Source: JACKJP01 sp050249695 (lineage in GTDB: Bacteria; Pseudomonadota; Alphaproteobacteria; Rhizobiales; Tepidamorphaceae). Taken from it: DNA of 25,134 nucleotides. This document shows, piece by piece, positions 16,589 through 24,242 of the stretch. The notes under the pieces were generated by a model. It was not told the origin of the DNA. It was given only the letters and a program-made list of their open reading frames with translations, and did not search any database. The translations under genes and the position numbers were made by a program. The stretch covers positions 1-25,134 of the forward strand of contig JBFWQA010000010.1 of the NCBI GenBank assembly GCA_050249695.1. The letters are read 5' to 3'. Positions within the stretch are counted from its first letter, which is position 1, and every line of letters starts with the position of its first letter.

Positions 16589-17377
16589 TCAGCGCCCGAC
16601 GAATGTCGGCTTGCGTCGCTGTGAGACCTCGCAGATGCCGTTCCAGCCGTCCTCAGACCGCGTGACGCGGGTCATCGCCCTTGCTTCAAGTTCCATCTGC
16701 GCTTCGATAGGCTGCGACCACGCCGAGAGCAACAGGTTCTTGATCTCGCCAAAGGCGAGGGTGGGGCCGGCGGCGAGTTCGCGGGCGAATGCCCAGGCCT
16801 CTTCCTTGAGCTTGTCGTCATCGGCAATGTGGCTGATCAGACCGTACTCCAGCGCCTTCTCCGCATTCCAGGTCTGGTTGCGCATCAGGAACTCGGCAGC
16901 GCGCCGGAAGCCGACGCGGCGGGGAAGGAATGTGGAGCCGCCCCCGTCGGGTACGAGGCCGATGCCGGTATAGGCCGCATAGAAGCTGGCGGACCGGGCG
17001 GCGATGCAAAAATCGGCCGCCGCGCACAGGGCCGTAAAGCCGCCGACGGCGAGACCATGGACCGACACGATCACGGGTGCATTCATGCGGGCGAAGCGGG
17101 AAAGGGCCGAATGGAGTCCGACCGTTGCGTTCTTGATGAAGACCTGAAGTTCCTGGCGGTCGCGGTTCATGGTCTTGAGGTCCGCGCCGACTCCGAAATA
17201 CTTGCCGCTTCCCTCAATCAGCACGCAGCGAACCGACGGGTCTTCGTCGAGTTCGCTGGCGATCAGGCTGAGCTCGGTGTTGAAGCGCAGATCCATCGGG
17301 TTGCCGCGATCGGGCTGGTTGAAGACGATGTTGGCGATCCCGTCGGCGATATCGAGTTTGAAGGATTCATAGGGCAT
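16589..17377 (-). CDS. Enoyl-CoA hydratase/isomerase family protein
   Basis: A 262-residue crotonase-fold protein of normal length. The oxyanion-hole segment YFGVGADLKTM (60-70) and VHGLAVGGFTALCAAADF (106-123) are present. The two glutamates that drive hydration in classical enoyl-CoA hydratases are not: the GGGxE position is T115, and the PE position falls at Y136. Instead GLVPDGGGSTFLPR (140-153) carries an Asp (D144), as in crotonase relatives of the isomerase type such as PaaG. Double-bond isomerisation or another enolate reaction is therefore more likely than plain hydration (inference). The ATG at 17377 has a GGGAG ribosome site. It lies 41 nt after the acyl-CoA dehydrogenase and 52 nt before the Nudix gene in the same array. 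Confidence 0.9.
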   Translation of the reverse strand: MPYESFKLDIADGIANIVFNQPDRGNPMDLRFNTELSLIASELDEDPSVRCVLIEGSGKYFGVGADLKTMNRDRQELQVFIKNATVGLHSALSRFARMNAPVIVSVHGLAVGGFTALCAAADFCIAARSASFYAAYTGIGLVPDGGGSTFLPRRVGFRRAAEFLMRNQTWNAEKALEYGLISHIADDDKLKEEAWAFARELAAGPTLAFGEIKNLLLSAWSQPIEAQMELEARAMTRVTRSEDGWNGICEVSQRRKPTFVGR

Positions 17378-17418
17378 TGGGCGTCTCCCGTTCAATTTGA
17401 GGCAGGCCGGAGAACCGG

Positions 17419-18558
17419 TCAGGCTTTGGTCTTCTGGCGCGCGATGACCATCTTCATGATCTGCGCGGTGCCGTCGCCGATCTGCAGACCCAGCAGGTCG
17501 CGCAAGCGCTGTTCGAATGGCATATCCTTGGAATAGCCGCCATGCCCGTGCGTGAGGAGGCACGTGTTGACGATGTCGTAGGCGAGCTTGGGTCCCCACC
17601 ATTTGCACATTGCGGCTTCGGCTGTATGCGGTAATCCGCGATCCTTCAGCCAGAGTGTCTGGAGGCAGAGGAGACGCGCGCCCGCCCATTGGGTTTCAGC
17701 CTCCGCGAGGGGAAACGTCACGCCCTGATATTCGCTGAGCGGCTTGCCGAAGGTGAAGCGCTCGTTGGTATATTTCCACGCGGCATCAAGGGAGACGCGG
17801 GCGACGGAGAGGCAGAGTATGCCGAGCAGCGCGCGACTATAGTCGAACCCTGCCATGACCTGCGAGAACCCCGCGTTTTCCGTGCCCAGCAGATGCGATG
17901 CGGGCAGGCGCACATTGTCGAAGAAAAGTGAGCCGCGGCCAACGCTCCGTCCGCCGTGATCGTCGAAAGAGGAGCGGCTGATTCCCGGCAGGTCGAGCGG
18001 GATCAGGAACGAACTGATGCCCTTGGCTTTGGACTCCGGGGTGCCGGTGCGCGCGAACGCGACGGTGAAATCGGCCTGGTCGGCGAGACTGATCGACGTC
18101 TTCTCACCGTCGATGATGTAGTCGTCTCCGTCGCGCCGTGCCCTCAGCTTGAGATTCGCCGCATCGGAGCCGCCTCCCGGCTCGGTCAGGGCGATGCTGG
18201 CAATCAGTTCGCCGCTGAGCATGCCGCGAATCCATGGATTGACGATCTCAGGGTCGCCGAAGCTTCGCATGATCTGGGCATCCAGCGAGGCATTGATGGT
18301 GACGTAGCCAATGTTGAGGTCTTCGCCGCAGAGCGCTTCGACGACGAGGCCGGCCGTGAGGCAATCCTGGCCGAGACCGCCGACTTCCTCGGGCAGTTCA
18401 ATCCCGAACAACCCGAGTTCGCCCATCCGCCGCAAGGTCGGGCGGTGCATTCTGCCCTCCTGATCGCGTAGCCGGTAATTGGGTTTGAGATGGTCCCGGG
18501 CGAAGGCTTTTGCCGTTTCGACCAGTGCTTCCTGTTCGGGGGTAATGCTGAAGTCCAT
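17419..18558 (-). CDS. Acyl-CoA dehydrogenase family protein with Asp at the usual catalytic Glu position
   Basis: A 379-residue acyl-CoA dehydrogenase. SIALTEPGGGSDAANLK (121-137), ERFTFGKPLSEYQGV (266-280) and THGHGGYSKD (336-345) are clear FAD/substrate motifs. Near the C-terminus the usual EGTxEI is LQIGDGTAQIMK (358-369), placing D362 where the catalytic glutamate normally sits. This GDGT variant is familiar from dehydrogenases acting on crotonobetainyl-type and cyclohexane- or cyclohexenecarboxyl-CoA substrates, some of which take the base from another position. The DYSRALLG stretch (239-246) also fits that group. It probably desaturates the CoA ester made by the upstream ligase, 76 nt away. 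The ATG at 18558 has GGAAAG upstream. Confidence 0.9.
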   Translation of the reverse strand: MDFSITPEQEALVETAKAFARDHLKPNYRLRDQEGRMHRPTLRRMGELGLFGIELPEEVGGLGQDCLTAGLVVEALCGEDLNIGYVTINASLDAQIMRSFGDPEIVNPWIRGMLSGELIASIALTEPGGGSDAANLKLRARRDGDDYIIDGEKTSISLADQADFTVAFARTGTPESKAKGISSFLIPLDLPGISRSSFDDHGGRSVGRGSLFFDNVRLPASHLLGTENAGFSQVMAGFDYSRALLGILCLSVARVSLDAAWKYTNERFTFGKPLSEYQGVTFPLAEAETQWAGARLLCLQTLWLKDRGLPHTAEAAMCKWWGPKLAYDIVNTCLLTHGHGGYSKDMPFEQRLRDLLGLQIGDGTAQIMKMVIARQKTKA

Positions 18559-18634
18559 GCTTTTCTTTCCGTCTGGCGCCCGCGCGGCGGAGAATTCATG
18601 CCCGCTTCGGGCAGGGTGACGACCGCCGGCAGGC

Positions 18635-20593
18635 CTAGCCGGCTGCCATCCTGATTGTCGTGGCGAAGCCGAAGGTCGAAAAGGCCTCTTCCAGTTGCTT
18701 GCGCAGTGCGGCGTCGCCGTCATGCACATCGAGGACCACCTGCGGCCGCTTTCCCGATTCGTCGACGGACACAACGATCCTTGCCCTGCCGTCGGCGATC
18801 TCATCGGCCAGTCGCCCGGCGACAGACTTCATGGCGTCGATGCGAAGCGCCGGCTTGAAAACCTTGCCGACCGGGGTGATCGGAATCTGGTCGATTACGA
18901 CGATCTCGACTGGGACCGCGGCCCGTTCCTGCATGTGCTCGCTGCTGTATGCCAGCAACTCTTCAGCCGTTGCGGCTGCACCCGCCCGAAGCTGGACGTA
19001 GGCCATCGGCAATTCGCCCTTCGACCGGTCCGGGCGACCGATCGCGGCCGCAAGCTGGACGGCCTCATGCTGCGAGATCACCTCTTCGATCATTGCCGGG
19101 TCGATATTATGTCCGCCGCGAATGATGACGTCCTTGGAGCGTCCGTAGAGCCAGGCGAAACCATTGTCGTCAATGATGCCAAGATCGCCCGTGTTGATCC
19201 ATTTTTTGCCGTCGCCGAGCGGGGGGAAAAACAGGTCAGCATCAAGCTCTTCCTGGGCATAGCCAGGCACCACAGCCGTGCCGCAGACGGCGAGGACGCC
19301 CCTCTCTCCTGTCTTGCAGTCGCGCACGTATCGGCCGTTCTCGTCGATCTGCACGACCTTCAGCTCATGGAAGGGCAGAACATGGCCGACGGAGCCGGGA
19401 ACCGAGGGCTTGCCGTCATCCGGCTGCCCGGTCACGCAGCCATAGACCTCCGACATGCCCCAGAACTCGCGCAGCCAGACGCCGAACTTGCGATGGAAGT
19501 TCCTGGCGACCTCGACCGGGATGGTCGCGCCGCCACAGAAGAATTTGAAAAGCTTATGGTCGGAGGGCGGGGTTTCGCCGCTGGCGAGTATCGCCGCTGC
19601 CGTGGTCGGCGTGACGACGACGTTGGTGATGCCGTAATGTGCGGCGAGCTTCCAGAAATTGCCAATGACGCCTGGATTGCGGTACCCCTCGGTCGTCAAC
19701 GTTACGAGCGTCTGCCCGTAGACCAGGGCGCGCAGGCAAATTGTGACAAGGCCGCCCACATGGAAGAGCGGCAGGGCATGGGCAACGACTTCGTCGCGCG
19801 AAGAGCCGATGAGCGCGGCCATGTTGAAGCAGTTCACCAGCTGACCGTAATGCGTCATCCGCACCAGCTTGGGCGCGGCCGTCGTGCCGCCCGTCGGCAG
19901 GTAGAAGGCTTCGGTATCGGTGTCGTATTTGCGCTCGAATTTGAGCTTGCCGCCCGGCTGGCGTCCCAACTCCGCCGTGAAATCCTTTTCGCCATTCTCG
20001 GGATCGAGGATGAACACCTCGCGCAGCGTCGGTACCGCGTCCCGGATGTCGGCAATCTTGTTCCAGAGGCCGTCGCCATACTTTCCGGTGCAAGTGACGA
20101 GGACCGTCGCTCTGGCGGTGTTGAGGATCGACACCGCATGTCTCAATTCCAGGAACGGATTGATCGGTACGGCGATGCCCGCGGTTGCCGCCCCCCAGCT
20201 TGCAAACAGCGATTCCGGGATCATCGGCAGGATTACGGCAACGGACACGGGATTCCCGGCCGAGGCGTCATGGAAGAGATTGGCTGCCTTTTCGACGGTC
20301 TCCACCAACTCGCGGTAAGTGATGGTGCGGGGCGGCGTTGAGATGTCGGCGGCACGCAGGTGCTTGATGGCCGGTTTGGCGGGGTCAAGAGCCGCAGCCG
20401 CGCGCAGGCAGCCGAGAATGGACAGATCCGGCAACAGGGTTTTCGGATCAATGCCGGCAAATCGGCCGATGTCGGATACTGAACGCAGTTGCGCCCGGGC
20501 GATGCGGCCGGCCTTTGGCTCTCCCCCCGGCAGCCAATAAGGGGCATCATGCGATGCAGTGTCACTCGATCTGACAGAGTGTTCCTGAGCCAT
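18635..20593 (-). CDS. Acyl-CoA ligase (AMP-forming), long type with C-terminal extension
   Basis: A 652-residue ANL-superfamily ligase, paralogous along its whole length to the one at 4897-6840. The P-loop is LPTGGTTAAPK (232-242), with Ala where TTGxPK normally has Gly. LREFWGMSE, INTGDLG and YGRSKDVIIRGGHNIDP follow, with the catalytic lysine about K577 in TPVGKVFKP. Some 75 residues follow that lysine, including ESGKRPQVVLDV, matching the extension of the paralogue. It should activate the acid that the downstream genes degrade. The ATG has GGGAGG upstream (10 nt). As first gene of the array it diverges from the 522-residue synthetase across a 188-bp AT-rich gap. The substrate is unknown. 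Confidence 0.92.
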   Translation of the reverse strand: MAQEHSVRSSDTASHDAPYWLPGGEPKAGRIARAQLRSVSDIGRFAGIDPKTLLPDLSILGCLRAAAALDPAKPAIKHLRAADISTPPRTITYRELVETVEKAANLFHDASAGNPVSVAVILPMIPESLFASWGAATAGIAVPINPFLELRHAVSILNTARATVLVTCTGKYGDGLWNKIADIRDAVPTLREVFILDPENGEKDFTAELGRQPGGKLKFERKYDTDTEAFYLPTGGTTAAPKLVRMTHYGQLVNCFNMAALIGSSRDEVVAHALPLFHVGGLVTICLRALVYGQTLVTLTTEGYRNPGVIGNFWKLAAHYGITNVVVTPTTAAAILASGETPPSDHKLFKFFCGGATIPVEVARNFHRKFGVWLREFWGMSEVYGCVTGQPDDGKPSVPGSVGHVLPFHELKVVQIDENGRYVRDCKTGERGVLAVCGTAVVPGYAQEELDADLFFPPLGDGKKWINTGDLGIIDDNGFAWLYGRSKDVIIRGGHNIDPAMIEEVISQHEAVQLAAAIGRPDRSKGELPMAYVQLRAGAAATAEELLAYSSEHMQERAAVPVEIVVIDQIPITPVGKVFKPALRIDAMKSVAGRLADEIADGRARIVVSVDESGKRPQVVLDVHDGDAALRKQLEEAFSTFGFATTIRMAAG

Positions 20594-20617
20594 TATGGTA
20601 TCCTCCCTTATTGTATG

Positions 20618-20646
20618 TATCTATATAATATCAAAGCTTGTGCCAA
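20618..20646 (-). promoter_or_regulatory. Candidate promoter for the long minus-strand beta-oxidation array
   Basis: On the minus strand TTGGCA (20646-20641), a 17-nt spacer and TAGATA (20623-20618) lie 25 nt before the ligase ATG. The spacer holds GATATTATA (20632-20624), the 9-mer also found upstream of the paralogous ligase at 4752-4760. For the plus-strand synthetase a possible -10 TATAAG is at 20673-20678, with a poor -35. Assignments rest on consensus matches only. Confidence 0.35.
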
Positions 20647-20781
20647 GCGGCTTTGGATGATAATTCGCATACTATAAGAAAAATCGCTCTATTCGCGTTT
20701 CGTTCAGCTTCTAGCCGGCGCCGTCGCGCCGACTTCGAGCGCCCAGGATGGACGTCGGTTGAGCGCGTCAGGGGAACCGCC

Positions 20782-22350
20782 ATGAACAAGCAGATCACGA
20801 ATGCATCCGGGCAAGCGATCAATCCGAAGGGGTTGGCGGAATGGTTCCGGCGCAGGGCGCAGCGAACACCGGAGGCGCCCGCGCTGAGCTTCGGCGGAGA
20901 GACCTGGAGCTATGCCAGATTCCAGCGCGAAAACGAAAAGATGGCTGCCGTCCTGTCCGGTGCCGGCGTGAAACCCGGCATGCGGGTTGCCTATCTGGGC
21001 TTCAACCATCCGCTGACGCTGGTGACGATGTTCGCCGCGAGCCGCGTCGGGGCGATTTTCATTCCGATGAATTTCCGCCTGGCGGGGCGCGAGACCAAGC
21101 AGTGCATCGACGATGCCGACATCCACACGCTTATCGTTGACGAACATCACCAGCACCTGATCGAGGAGGTGCGATCGACCATCAACTGCACAAATTACAT
21201 TTCCACCAATACCAGCAGGCATGAAGGCTGGACGCCATTGGAAATCCTTCGGCGCGATGCGCCGGATTCAGCTCCGCGCGTCAACAATGCGCCGGAAGAT
21301 GTGGCCATTCTCCTCTTCACCTCCGGAACCACCGGCCGCGCCAAGGGCGCGATGATCACGCACGAGAATATCTGGCTGAACAACGCGAACTGGTTTCTTT
21401 CAAGCGACTACCGCTCGCAGGATGTCGGACTGAATGTCGCGCCGCTGTTCCACGCGGGCGGGCTTAACGCGGTCGTGGTGCCGATGCTGCTGGCCGGCGG
21501 GCATGTCGTACTGCAGCAGAGTTTCGATCCGCTGAAGTTCATGCAGGCGATCGAGGAATTCAAGGTCACGGTCACATTCATGGTGCCGGCGATGATGCTC
21601 GTCGCCAGCCAGCACGAAGCGTTCAAGACCATCGACCTGTCGAGCCTGCGCCTGATCGTTGCCGGCGGCGCGCCGGTGCCGGAACCTGTCCTGAAAGTGT
21701 TCGGCGAACGGGGCATTCCGGTAAGTCATTGCTACGGCATGACGGAAGCCACCTCGGCGGTGTCATTCCTGGAGACAAAGAGCGCCTTGCGGAAGCTGGG
21801 ATCATGCGGCCAGCCCGGAATGTTGTGCGATATCCGGATCGTCGACGCCGACGAGAACGAACTCACAGAACCGATGGCCAGGGGCGAGATTCGCGCGCGA
21901 GGGGGAAACATCATCAAGGGCTATTGGGGCCTGCCGAAGGAATCGGCCGCCGTTCTGGATTCGGAAGGCTGGCTGCGCAGCGGCGACATCGGTTATTTCG
22001 ACGAGGACGGCTACCTCTATATCTGCGACCGGCTGAAGGACATGATCATCAGCGGCGGCGAAAACATCTATCCGGCTGAATTGGAGAGCGTTCTCTACGA
22101 GCACCCCGCGATCTCCGAAGTCGCGGTCATCGGCGCACCGGACGAGAAATGGGGCGAGCGAGTCGTCACGGTTGCGGCGCTGAAGCCGGGCGAGACCCTG
22201 ACGCTCGAAGCGTTGCAAGACTTCTGCGACGGCAGGATGGCCCGCTACAAGCTTCCGCGCGAACTCCACATCGTCGCTGCGCTGCCCCGCAACGGAAACG
22301 GCAAGGTCATGAAGACGGAACTGCGGGAGCGGTATGGCGCGCCGGCATAG
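20782..22350 (+). CDS. Acyl-CoA synthetase (AMP-forming), 522 residues
   Basis: A complete ANL-superfamily ligase of the usual length. The P-loop FTSGTTGRAKG is at 179-189 and CYGMTEATS at 317-325. SGDIGYFDEDGYLYICDRLKDM (hinge) is followed by ISGGENIYPAELE, and the catalytic lysine is K508 in GNGKVMKTELRERYG. It forms an acyl-adenylate and then an acyl-CoA; fatty, phenylpropanoid or other acids are all possible. It resembles the truncated synthetase at 63-791 in general design more than the two 650-residue ligases. AGGGGAA precedes the ATG at 20782. It diverges from the array and lies upstream, on the same strand, of the ABC uptake genes, though 562 bp separate them. Confidence 0.93.
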   Translation: MNKQITNASGQAINPKGLAEWFRRRAQRTPEAPALSFGGETWSYARFQRENEKMAAVLSGAGVKPGMRVAYLGFNHPLTLVTMFAASRVGAIFIPMNFRLAGRETKQCIDDADIHTLIVDEHHQHLIEEVRSTINCTNYISTNTSRHEGWTPLEILRRDAPDSAPRVNNAPEDVAILLFTSGTTGRAKGAMITHENIWLNNANWFLSSDYRSQDVGLNVAPLFHAGGLNAVVVPMLLAGGHVVLQQSFDPLKFMQAIEEFKVTVTFMVPAMMLVASQHEAFKTIDLSSLRLIVAGGAPVPEPVLKVFGERGIPVSHCYGMTEATSAVSFLETKSALRKLGSCGQPGMLCDIRIVDADENELTEPMARGEIRARGGNIIKGYWGLPKESAAVLDSEGWLRSGDIGYFDEDGYLYICDRLKDMIISGGENIYPAELESVLYEHPAISEVAVIGAPDEKWGERVVTVAALKPGETLTLEALQDFCDGRMARYKLPRELHIVAALPRNGNGKVMKTELRERYGAPA

Positions 22351-22912
22351 CCGTGATATCCATCGCCCAACGGCTTCGCTTCATCTGTACCCGTGTTCGC
22401 ACAACCCGTGCGGAGGGCGGCCGATGCGCTCAGGTCAGGGGGAAACCTTGACGTCATCGAAATAGGTGGACGAAGACAATTCCCGCCATTTCTCCGCCGG
22501 TTTCGGCGTAATCGTCGATCACGGCGGGCTCCCGCCAGCGGTTCCTGACAGAAGGCCGGCGCTCTGCGCCCAAGGTCAGCATCCAGGTCACGATCCCGTT
22601 CCGTCCCGTGGGCTATCGGCCGCCATCGTGCGACGACGGTGGCTTTCTCGCGCATTTTTCTCTGTATTGTGGCCGGCATATGGTAGATTGCCGATGCTGG
22701 ATGAACACGCTTCGTCGACAAGCTTGACAGACGTATAAGTCCATTCAATGGTTCAACAAAGTGGAGGGGCTTAAGGAAGGGGCTATCAACCAAAATAGAG
22801 CGGGGACCCGCGACATTCCGATCCACTGTTGCCCTCAGGGAGGACCGCGAAAAAATGCGGAGAATGTGGGGCAAATTCAAATATTCAATACATTCACCAG
22901 GGAGGAACACAG
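22351..22912 (+). other. Gene-poor 562-bp stretch before the ABC transporter genes
   Basis: No intact gene is convincing here. On the minus strand, protein-like pieces occur in different frames between about 22640 and 22435: one reads WMLTLGAE and later WREPAVIDDYAE, and a shifted frame ends STYFDDVKVSP before a TGA at 22437-22435. This could be the decayed end of a gene, or chance. A TTGACA is at 22724-22729 without a good -10 at normal distance; TATAAG is at 22734-22739. The promoter of the binding-protein gene should lie within this stretch. Confidence 0.4.
22875..22896 (+). repeat. Three ATTCA direct repeats just upstream of the binding-protein gene
   Basis: ATTCA occurs at 22875-22879, 22883-22887 and 22892-22896, spaced 8 and 9 nt apart, immediately before the GGAGG ribosome site (22901). 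The AT-rich run is unlike the flanking sequence. It could be a regulator-binding or mRNA-level site, or simply an unstructured leader. Confidence 0.35.
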
Positions 22913-24070
22913 GTGAAAATCTTCAGAAATGGCCTGTTGGCTGGAATTGCCGCCATTGCCATGACGGGCGCGCAACTGGCACACGCCGCAGAGACCATCA
23001 AGGTCGGCGTCGTCGTGGCACTGTCGGGTGGCCTGGGATCATATGGCACCACCCTCTCCGACGGCATTAAGCTCGCCGTTGACGAGATCAACGCCTCAGG
23101 CGGCATCAACGGCAAAATGATCGAGACATTTGCCAGGGATTCGCAGACTAAGCCTGACATCGCATCAGCCGCTGCTAAGGAACTCATCAGCAAGGAGGGT
23201 GTCGTCGCCCTGATTGGTGCCGTCAGCTCTGGCGTGACGCTTGCCATGTCGGAGGTGGCCAAGCAGGAAAAGGTGCCGATGATCGCACCGATTTCCCGGG
23301 CGACCAGCATCACTGGCGACAAGCTACACAAATATATTTTCCAGGGCATCAAGAACAGCGATGACGAAGCTCGCGACCTGGTGAATATCGTCAAGGAGCT
23401 GGGTGCGAAGAAAGTCTGCCTTAACGGTTATGACTATGCCTACACGACCGAGCTGTTCAGCGTGGTAAAGAAGGAACTCGGGGACATTCCGGTGACGGGC
23501 GAATATATCGTCAAGCTCGGCACGACAGACTTCAGCACCATGATCAGCCAGTTGCAGGCCAACGAATGCGACACGATCCTCGGCGCCCTCTTCAGTGGAG
23601 GATTTGTTGCGTTCGCCAAGCAGGCCGCGCCCTTCGGGCTGTTCAAGAACAAGAAAGCGGTATGGGCAGCTTCAGTGGCCGCGACGGAAGTCACTTCGCA
23701 GTTGAAGGGTGACTACCCCGAAGGCATGTGGGCCGGTGCTTTTGATTTCTGGTATTATGACGGGTCGGAAGCACACAAGAAGTTCCAGGCGGCGCTTGCA
23801 AAGCTTCAGGGCACCAAGGAAACCGGCATGTATGCCCTCAACGGATATCGCACGATGTATTTCCTCGCCGAGGCCATGCGCAAGGCCGGTTCCACCGATC
23901 CCGACGCGGTCGTGGCTGCTCTTGAAGGGTTGACCATCGACACGCCGCTCGGACCTGTGACGATGGGCGCCAAGAGCCATCGTGTGGACGCGGCCGAGTT
24001 CTACGGTCCGGTCGTCACCGTTCCTGGGTCTGATGTGAAGCAGGTCAATCCGATCCGACTGGTCAAATAG
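22913..24070 (+). CDS. livK: ABC transporter substrate-binding protein (LivK / Peripla_BP_6 type)
   Basis: A 385-residue periplasmic binding protein of the branched-chain amino acid (HAAT) class. The signal peptide is KIFRNG plus a hydrophobic run, with cleavage likely after AHA (residue 25). The mature protein begins with the family's hallmark TIKVGVVVALSGGLGSYGTT (28-47), then GIKLAVDEINASGGINGK (51-68). It delivers its ligand to the LivHM permease encoded downstream. Homologues beside CoA ligases often bind aromatic or other carboxylates rather than amino acids, and that is the likelier job here (inference). The GTG start at 22913 is chosen for GGAGG eight nt upstream and for the signal peptide beginning at once. 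Confidence 0.92.
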   Translation: MKIFRNGLLAGIAAIAMTGAQLAHAAETIKVGVVVALSGGLGSYGTTLSDGIKLAVDEINASGGINGKMIETFARDSQTKPDIASAAAKELISKEGVVALIGAVSSGVTLAMSEVAKQEKVPMIAPISRATSITGDKLHKYIFQGIKNSDDEARDLVNIVKELGAKKVCLNGYDYAYTTELFSVVKKELGDIPVTGEYIVKLGTTDFSTMISQLQANECDTILGALFSGGFVAFAKQAAPFGLFKNKKAVWAASVAATEVTSQLKGDYPEGMWAGAFDFWYYDGSEAHKKFQAALAKLQGTKETGMYALNGYRTMYFLAEAMRKAGSTDPDAVVAALEGLTIDTPLGPVTMGAKSHRVDAAEFYGPVVTVPGSDVKQVNPIRLVK

Positions 24071-24083
24071 GCAGGTGTTGTCG

Positions 24084-24123
24084 CCGGCTGTTGCCCTCCT
24101 GTCTCATCAGGGGCAACAGCCGG
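24084..24123 (+). terminator. Strong intercistronic hairpin between livK and livH
   Basis: A perfect 13-bp inverted repeat, CCGGCTGTTGCCC (24084-24096) and GGGCAACAGCCGG (24111-24123), encloses a 14-nt loop 14 nt after the livK stop. There is no T-run after it. It therefore fits a partial terminator or an mRNA-stabilising element that keeps the binding protein more abundant than the permease. A smaller hairpin (CGGGTG/CACCCG, 24153-24170) follows. Confidence 0.65.
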
Positions 24124-24242
24124 TATGCACTGATCGGTACCTGTGGGGCACTCGGGTGCAGCGTCACCCGGGCGCCCTTGATCGGGCCCATCAAGCCGCA
24201 AGAATGAATCGACGACTGGCCTAGCGGGGGAATCTTCCAGTT

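Noticed and set aside
22401..22417. Terminator after the 522-residue synthetase (CGCAC/GTGCG hairpin)
   Set aside because: The stem is only 5 bp and no T-run follows, so it is not distinguishable from chance.
22245..22910. Minus-strand open frame of 221 codons across the gap before livK
   Set aside because: The single-frame product is basic and low in structure, part of it is antisense to the synthetase, and no family is recognisable. Only the frame-split pieces noted in the findings look protein-like.
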